Below, piece by piece: positions 57,527 through 64,000 of a stretch of DNA of 64,000 bases (position 1 is its first letter; the number at the start of each line of letters is the position of its first letter). The translations under genes and the position numbers were made by a program. The notes below the pieces were generated by a model that was not told the DNA's origin, did no database searches, and worked only from the letters and a program-made list of their open reading frames with translations. This DNA comes from Phytophthora quininea (lineage: Eukaryota; Oomycota; Peronosporomycetes; Peronosporales; Peronosporaceae), in the NCBI GenBank assembly GCA_011947345.1, contig JAAVTG010000526.1:1-64000 (forward strand), written 5' to 3'.

Positions 57527-59185
57527 ATGCCAACAAGTCGCGCCGAGTGTCTACTGCTCTGGAAGCTCGCACGGGCCGGCGACGAGATCACAATCCAAGA
57601 AGAGATCGAGGACTCGGATGCGGTCGCCCGCAATCTCGTCAACTGGAAGCACAACCGCAAGGGCACGACGCCGCTCATGGAAGCTGCTGCCTGCCGATGT
57701 GGCGAGCCGGCAGTGGTCAAGTTGCTCGCGGCCGGTGCTGATGTCAACGAAGTCGACGACACCAACCTCAAGAACACGGCACTGCATTATGCAGCCATGA
57801 CGAACCGAGACGCCATGACCGTCGAGACCTGCTGGATGCTGGTGCGGACCCTTTGCCGTCAACCGCAAGGGGTTCACACCGTTGGATGTCGCTCGCCAAT
57901 ACGGTCGAAAAGTAGTCGGCGCCGTGCTACTGGAGTACATGAAGGTGCACAGCGGCTGGCTCTACCTACGTGGCAAGTACCGTTGGAAACGACGCTGGGC
58001 TGTCGTGGTGGCCTGCAACAAGCAACGAACGTCCACGGAGTTGTGCATCTTCCGTCGCCAAGGCGACTTGCGGCCCGACTTGGTGATGTTGATCGACGAA
58101 GCAGCGAGTGTGAAGCTCATCCCGTCGACAGACAGCCACTCATGGCTGCAGCGAGACAACGCGTTCGTCTTCGACAAGCCCGTCATGTGCCACAACGTAA
58201 AGCGCAACAAGTTCACTCGCTCGCCAATCTGCCGCAAGACGATGAGTCTGAACAACGTCCAGACAAAGCACCTGGTGTTCGCCGCCGACAGCTACAACAA
58301 TCTTGCTCAATGGCGCCGCGTGTTGCAGAGCTCGCTCTTCCATCGACGCGAGAGCGGCTCGTTCCAATACCAGCCGCCGCTGTTCGAGGCCCCCAACGGA
58401 GAGCTGTACTACTGGCCTCACGAACTGATCGATAACCTGCGCTCGTCGATCTTGAAGGAGCAAGAGCAGCAAAGGGAGGCCGATAACGACCCACTATACC
58501 AACGTCTGCGCGCTACGTTTGAGCAGCGAGAGGAAGATGCTCAAAACGGCGCTAACAACCAACCTCGTGAACCAGAACAAGTACCGATTCAAGCATCGCA
58601 AGACCCTGAAGATTACGACAAAGTTGAAACCATGCCGCCGGACTTCCGCAGGCGTTCTTCGCCAGAGCGAGTTGGCGGCGACGAACCTGTTCGAGAAAGC
58701 CGCGATGAAAACCCGAACCGAGTGCACTTTACGGAACCACCACCGCCGTATTCGTCGAAGTACGCCCAGGTGCCCCGAGCAGCCCAACGACAGTATGTTG
58801 GGAGAGCGCAAGCTTCAGCCGTCAGTATCACCACCGGAAGTGATATCGACACTGTTGGTCCAGAATTTGCCACTGCATCCGAAGGAGGAGCAGTTCTACT
58901 GACTGACACAGAGTCACACGATGGCCAAGAGGAGGAGTCAGCGGAGCAGCAAAACGAGGACGAGAAGAACAACCACTACCACCACGTCGACGTCCAGACG
59001 AGCAGACAGAAGAGAACCAGCCAGATCTGTGTGGAATCTGTGACGTCGCTCCTCGAAATGGCATGTGCACGCCCTGTGGACACCAAGCCGGATGTGTGTC
59101 TTGCCTCAGACACATCAAACATGCATCGCAGCTCTGCCCCATGTGCCAAACGCGTGTGCGCTCTGTACTTAAAGTCCACGATTAA
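57527..59185 (+). CDS. Ankyrin - PH - RING finger protein (putative E3 ubiquitin ligase)
   Basis: The N-terminal region has ankyrin repeats (TPLMEAAACRCGEPAVVKLL, NTALHYAA, and after a frame change GFTPLDVARQYGRK). A PH domain follows (HSGWLYLRGKYRWKRRWAVV...LAQWRRVLQSS), then a polar linker, and a C-terminal C3HC4 RING finger at about 59029-59145 (CGICDVAPRNGMCTPCGH, then CPMCQ). The RING lies one frame off the PH/linker frame, so a base is probably lost just before 58997; two more are lost near 57830-57855. With these restored the gene ends at 59185, and the RING stays hidden if the frame is read literally. The start is 57527; 57371 is an alternative. A membrane-recruited ubiquitin ligase is the likely role (inference). 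Confidence 0.72.
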
Positions 59186-59322
59186 CGGGAAGAAGCTCAG
59201 GTTCGATTCCTTGAGTCCCAAAGATTGTCGGGTAGCACGACTCACAAAACATTGCTTATTTACTCTACCATTTGCTGTTTCGTTCTTTTGTCATTGAGAA
59301 ACACTCTATTTCATCTTTCGCC

Positions 59323-61635
59323 TCAAATCATCCACATCATCATACCTTCTGGTGAGAGCGTTGTGTCCCCCATGCTAAAGTCAGGCAGCGGAGTGCTTTG
59401 CACGTCGTTGCTCACTCTGTTTGCCGTTAACTGCGAGTCGTTGATACAGATAAAGGCAGTGCGGCGCTTGCTCTCAAAATCCATTTTGTTGCGGCGGTAC
59501 ATTTGTGTGAGCGTGTTCTTGCATAGCGTATTCTCTGAAGCCACGCTGCTTGGCGCCAGCGAGAAGATCGTTAGCGCCAGCGACTTCAAATGAGGCCAAT
59601 CGTCCGCCTCCGTCATCCAGAATTGCAGTGGAGAACGACTGCCCTTCTCCAACATCTCCCACTTAAATGTTCGGCTCTCGCGTTGTGTCTTGGCGTAAAT
59701 CAAATAGTCAGTATACTCCGCCGAGATGGCTCGCTTCCGTTCCTCGCTGACTTCGCCCGTGTCGGACTCTGGGAAGTTAAAGATTAGCTCTTCAATCTGC
59801 TCACGGTAGTCGCGCGTCATGGACTTGCCAATGTAGCGTGGGTCCAACAAAAATGCCAGTCCATGAGCCTCACTCAGCACATACCGCCACCTTTCTGTGA
59901 CAACCTTTTTGATGTACTCTAGCTCAACTGTTGTAAGTCCAAAGTCGACAGTGTCGAAGTCTGTAAGCAGGTGTTTGATTCGAAGTAGACTTCGGAAATG
60001 GAGGCTCGGTCATCCTGAAACTTGTACAAGATCAACTCAATAGGCGTGAGAATTGTCACGGCCTTTTCCAGCGTGCGTTTCCAGTCGTCGTCCAGAACGA
60101 AGGCCTTGATGGCCTCTCGAGTTGTGAGTTGGTTTGAAGGTGCGGACTGCAGGAAATCCGGATCGCTTACGATGGATTGCAATACATCTTCAGCTTCGGC
60201 GAGTACACGGAAGCGTGCGGCAAGTGTACCCCAGTCCATAGGGCATGAACTGGCAAAAGTCTTGATCGTTTGCCAAACCCGGTCGTTGTTATCTCCTTCG
60301 AAAAACTGGAACGTGGATGGATGCTGGTAGCTGCAGAAGAAGGACAAAACTTCGTTGCATTTCGAGGTGAAGTTCATCAGCTCCTGGAATGGGAAATCCA
60401 TAGGCAGCATCGGCGTCATTCGTCTGGGATCGTTATCTAGGGACTTTTCTGGCCCAAAAATGTCCATTATGGCAAGATGCAGAGCATGGGAGATGCAGCC
60501 GTAGAAGAACTTGGTCGGATACTCTGCCTTGAGCATTTCCCACGCTCGCGAATGATACTCTGTGCTCCCCGTAACAACGCCGCTGACTTTGTTCTCGATC
60601 GGCTGCATCATCCTCTTGATGTCCTGCGCAATCAAGATGGAATTATACTCCGCTTCATCCCCAGCAACACGTTCCGACTCGAGGAAGAAGCATTTGTCAT
60701 TGCTCACCGCTGTGCACGTCACGTATTTCTCTCCAGAGTTGTTGTCGTGGTACAGATTCAAATTCGACCAGGCGTCGCGCTTCAGACACACGCGAGGTCG
60801 TCGTCGTCAAGTATCCCCACACTTGCTTGTGTACTTTGTCGTAGCAACGTGTGAGCAGGTCTCCTTCCAGTCGCTTCTTGTCCGGCAGTCGAACATTCGG
60901 TCGAAGGATAGCCATCGCGAGAGCCAAGTGGCAGTCTTCCATAGCGTCAAAACTCATGCCAGTCACGTACGCGTGCATGGCCAATGCCTCCTCGAAGCGT
61001 TCGTGCTGGTTCTTGCTGAGCGCTCCACTGCGATTGCGGTCTTTAACCGCTTGGCCGACCCTGTCCTTTGTCGGGGCCTGGTCCTCCTTCAACATGGGGT
61101 CAATTAGACTGTCCGACATGCTCTGCTGCATGGCAAGCTGGTTCATTGCGTGAGCATGCTGCGCTGCAGCCTGGTCCAGCGCACTGCTGGTCACTACCAA
61201 TGCATTATTGCTCTGCGATTGCAGTTGGTTCTGCTGTGCTTGCAGCTCCTGCAACTGCTGCACTTGGTCCTGCTCCTGGGTGTGGCGCTCCGTCTTGGTT
61301 CTCTTTTTGGCTGGGGATTTGGCGTTGAGTTTCTGCTGGTAGATGGGCAGCACGTCGTGGAACTGGTTGAGGAAAGCCTGCTGGTGCTGCGTCTCTTGGA
61401 AGACCGCGCACTTCTTGAGGTGGCGGATGGCCTGCTCCGACTTCTTGTAGTACAACACTTGCTGCTTGCAGTGCTTGCAGGCCGCCGAGTTGCGGCGCTG
61501 CGGGTCCGGCTCGTCGGTCAGCAGCTGCCAGATGGCGCTGGGCGTGCGCCCGGGCTTCTTCTTCTTGGGCGGCGGCACCGGCACCTCGTGCGTCAGCGGC
61601 AGCATGTTGCTCAAGCTACTGGGCGGCGTGCTCAT
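59323..61635 (-). CDS. hAT-superfamily transposase-like gene with BED zinc finger
   Basis: An N-terminal BED-type finger (residues about 35-75, CKHCKQQVLYY...HLKKC) is followed by a Gln-rich region, a middle transposase region (NSILIAQDIKR, YGCISHALHLAIMDI, typical of hAT/DUF659 elements) and a C-terminal hAT dimerisation segment (PLQFWMTEADDWPHLKSLAL...SVASENTLC). Three frames (61635 to about 60785, to about 59920, then to 59323) must be joined across two interruptions. No terminal inverted repeats or target-site duplication could be found at the edges. It is therefore a decayed or domesticated copy, or the indels are errors. Confidence 0.72.
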
Positions 61636-62224
61636 GTGTCAAAGGCAACTTGAAGCGCAGCGCAGCGGCGTCCAGAGGTTTTTCTCGGCGGGGTTTAATG
61701 GCGCAATGGATGTCACTTGGTTTCACTATATCCACATACAAATACCAAGTGTATTTTTTCGATGGCCCTGGAAGGTCTCTTTTGAAGGAAATGTAGCCAT
61801 GTCGTGCTGTGGACGAACGTGGTTGCTGTTCCCCGGCTCCACGCTCGAATGGCCAGTCTTTCTAAGCTGGTACAAGCTGTTACCGTCGACAGCTGCAGCG
61901 TATGCAAGGCGACCAATATCGCAGGCGAGATGAACTCTCTGATGAGGCAGCAAACGATTAACGTTTGTCACTTTAGGAGAGAAAACTTATGTACACTTTA
62001 CGTACCACTTACCTCCTCTCCCCAACAAACTGACCACTTGAGCATCGACTTGCGAAACAGAGAAGTTGTTCGGCTCCGTGTCTTCCTACGTCGCTGTGCG
62101 CTCGACATCCACCCGCTACTCTGCACCTCCAGCATCTCTGCTATCTAAAGACGTCACTTCCAGCCTCTGAGCGTTCGAACTCGCCGAGAACCGACGCGAC
62201 AGAGACCCCCAATTCTCCGGCACC
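61636..62224. other. Divergent intergenic region before the MFS/CRAL-TRIO gene
   Basis: 590 bp between the hAT-like gene (minus) and the transporter gene (plus). I searched for hAT terminal inverted repeats and saw none. No coding sequence is supported. It probably contains both promoters. Confidence 0.4.
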
Positions 62225-64000
62225 ATGGCGTGTTTCGGCTGCTGCGGGGGCGTCAACGCCCGCATGCTGTTCCTGATGGCCTGCGCCATGATCGAGTACC
62301 TCGCTCACACGGTGTGCTGGTGTTGGGCCCCATGATCACGCTGCACTTCTACCCCGAGACGTCGTTCCATCGACTGGGCTTCTATACGGCCATTCTCTCA
62401 GGCTCAGGCTTCCTCGGACACGCACTGAGCTGCGGCTTCTGGATTAATTTGGCGCGGTCGCTCAAGAGCAGTAAGGGCATTATTCTATGGGGACTGGCAG
62501 TCACAGGAACAGGATTCTTCAGTCTGCTGTTGTGTCAAAGTCTACTGGCGATCGCTGGTGCGCTTCGCCACAGGACTCAGCAGCGGTGTACTGCCCGTGG
62601 CGCTCATTGAGATCGACAACATTTGCGGCAACCGCCAGACGAGACTAGCGGTGGTGAGCAAGACGCTTGGCGTCGGCATGGGCGCTGTCAGCACCTTTGC
62701 GTTCATTACTCTTGGAGCTAAACTACCGCAAAAGTCGACGCCAGGAGGCTTCGACGACCCGGCAGCGCGTGACTCAGCGCTGTACTTTTACCCGTTCTGC
62801 TTCGTGTCCATGTTGGCGTGGATTGCAGTCATGGTCATGCTGGTCGCTCTGCGTCTACGCAGTCGAACGTCATACACGCAACTTGCCGAGGAAGAGGACG
62901 ATTTCCTCAACTTTATGCCTCAGATCCAGATCGACTCGAACTCGCCAACGGCGCGTTCCTCCACGAGTTTAAATACGAGCAGCACAAGCAGCAGTGAAGG
63001 CAGCAGCCCAGTGGCGAAAACCGTGGCGCACGTTAAATCTGCGTTCGAAGAGACTTTTGGCCGGACAGGAATGGGGTTGAAAAAGGCGATTACCTCGTCG
63101 CCAGCAAAGTTGCAAGCAGTGAGGCTGCTAGCGACGCCTCAGCCTCACTTCCGACTTCTCCGTGGGATCCTGCCGCATTATTTCCATGGCTATACGTCAG
63201 ATGGCAATCTAGTGGTATGGGACTTCGTGGGGCGTGTCAAGATGGAAAAACTTTACACTGCCGGCTTCACGACCAATGACTTGCGCGACCACTACCGCTT
63301 CTTCTTCGCGTTTGCGCAGGAAACGTTGCTGCGTACACCGACACAGAAGATCGTCTACGTGATCGACCTGGATGGCCTCTCGCTCCGTGATGCTGATTCT
63401 CGCGCTGTCGATGGTGCATGTGCAGTGATAACAAGTCTGCAGCGAGAACTTCCCGACCGTCTTCAGGCTGTAGCAGTCCTCAACTCGCCTGTGTGGTTCT
63501 CTCAGGTCATGTCCAGCATTCGCCCTCACCTCGCCAAACGCACTGCGGATAAGGTCTCGTTCATACCTAAGGAGACGGCAACCCAAGATCTAACATCACT
63601 TATCGGGATCGATAGTCTTCCCCAGCGCTACGGCGGTCACAACGGTGTGGAGATAGGCAAAAGTGTCCAAGAGCGGTCTCTCGATGACCTGCTGAAGCGT
63701 ACTACCGGATCATTAGAAAGTACGCTTGAAATTATTGCTACACCGCGATCCCGACGCACTAGCGTTAGCCGTTCACGTGCGAGCAGTGTCCGCTCTGCTT
63801 TGAGCGATGATGGTAGCGATGAAGAGGCCTTCTTTGACTGTTCCGAGTACGGCCTGCAGGGTGTTGAAGACGTGGAGGACCAAGAACCGGTGATCTCGGT
63901 GGTTGTGCACTCGCAGTCCACACCTTCACCCAAAACTGAGCCCGTCGCTCGAAACAATGCAAATAGTGCCGCAACGTATCAACCTTTGGAGAAGAAGCCC
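62225..64000 (+). CDS. Half-MFS transporter joined to CRAL-TRIO (SEC14) domain, cut by window end
   Basis: The first 190 or so residues hold about six hydrophobic segments in MFS style (MLFLMACAMIEYLAHT, GFYTAILSGSGFLGHAL, FFSLLLCQSLLAIAG, then RFATGLSSGVLPVALIEIDN, VGMGAVSTFAFITLG and YPFCFVSMLAWIAVMVMLVA). The helix after the loop resembles the N-terminal MFS half. After a Ser-rich linker comes a CRAL-TRIO lipid-binding domain (LPHYFHGYTSDGNLVVWDF, IVYVIDLDGLSL, LQAVAVLNSPVWFS, KVSFIPKE). A disordered segment then runs off the window with no stop. One G is missing near 62300 and a GT pair near 62558; both restorations bring conserved residues back into frame. If a second MFS half follows, the lipid-binding domain sits in the central cytosolic loop. 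Confidence 0.78.

Noticed and set aside
1..64000. CRISPR arrays, prophage or bacterial insertion sequences
   Set aside because: No spaced short repeats or bacterial mobile genes were seen; the window is eukaryotic with spliceosomal introns throughout.

Overview
The window is nuclear DNA from a compact protist genome, most likely an oomycete of the Phytophthora/Pythium type (inference). It has GC-rich coding sequence, short GT-AG introns of about 55-135 nt, intergenic gaps often under 150 bp, and a gene set typical of stramenopiles. No database was searched. All exon coordinates were read by eye from splice signals and reading-frame phase.

Layout. Positions 1-6919 are the right end of a tandem array: one partial and two complete 2668-bp units, each carrying RNA polymerase III genes (tRNA-Ser-GCU, U6 snRNA, tRNA-Trp-CCA, tRNA-Thr-CGU) and a 5' piece of a long-chain acyl-CoA synthetase gene. 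The last unit runs into the full-length synthetase (6782-8780). From there to 27 kb lie an MRS2/CorA-type Mg transporter, TFIIE-beta, REV7, a two-TM coiled-coil protein, an anoctamin, a tandem-GAF protein, a coiled-coil/WW protein, a membrane-anchored TPR/GT41 glycosyltransferase and adenylosuccinate lyase. From 27 to 45 kb are a CECR2-like DDT/bromodomain chromatin protein, an SMPD4-like neutral sphingomyelinase, a possible tail-anchored microprotein, ornithine aminotransferase, two more CorA paralogues, AP-3 mu and a URC1-type GTP cyclohydrolase II. From 45 to 64 kb are cyclin B, HGH1, a SET methyltransferase, a SUN-domain protein, a FAR1-type protein, two hydroxyisobutyrate-dehydrogenase paralogues, a four-TM protein, an ankyrin-PH-RING protein, a hAT-type transposase gene and, cut by the window end, a half-MFS transporter joined to a CRAL-TRIO lipid-binding domain.

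The genes do not form one pathway. Most are housekeeping genes in divergent or convergent pairs. The local themes are duplication (the Pol III array, three CorA genes, two dehydrogenases), domestication of transposon-derived domains (FAR1, hAT/BED), and unusual domain combinations (MFS plus CRAL-TRIO, ankyrin-PH-RING, a putative dimerisation motif plus GAF-GAF, lumen-facing GT41).

A caution applies to the whole window. At least eleven otherwise well-conserved genes are broken by one- or two-base losses, usually in mononucleotide runs, and the tandem repeat copies also differ mainly by small indels. I read these as probable consensus errors from long reads, not as decay of so many essential genes, but the sequence alone cannot prove it.
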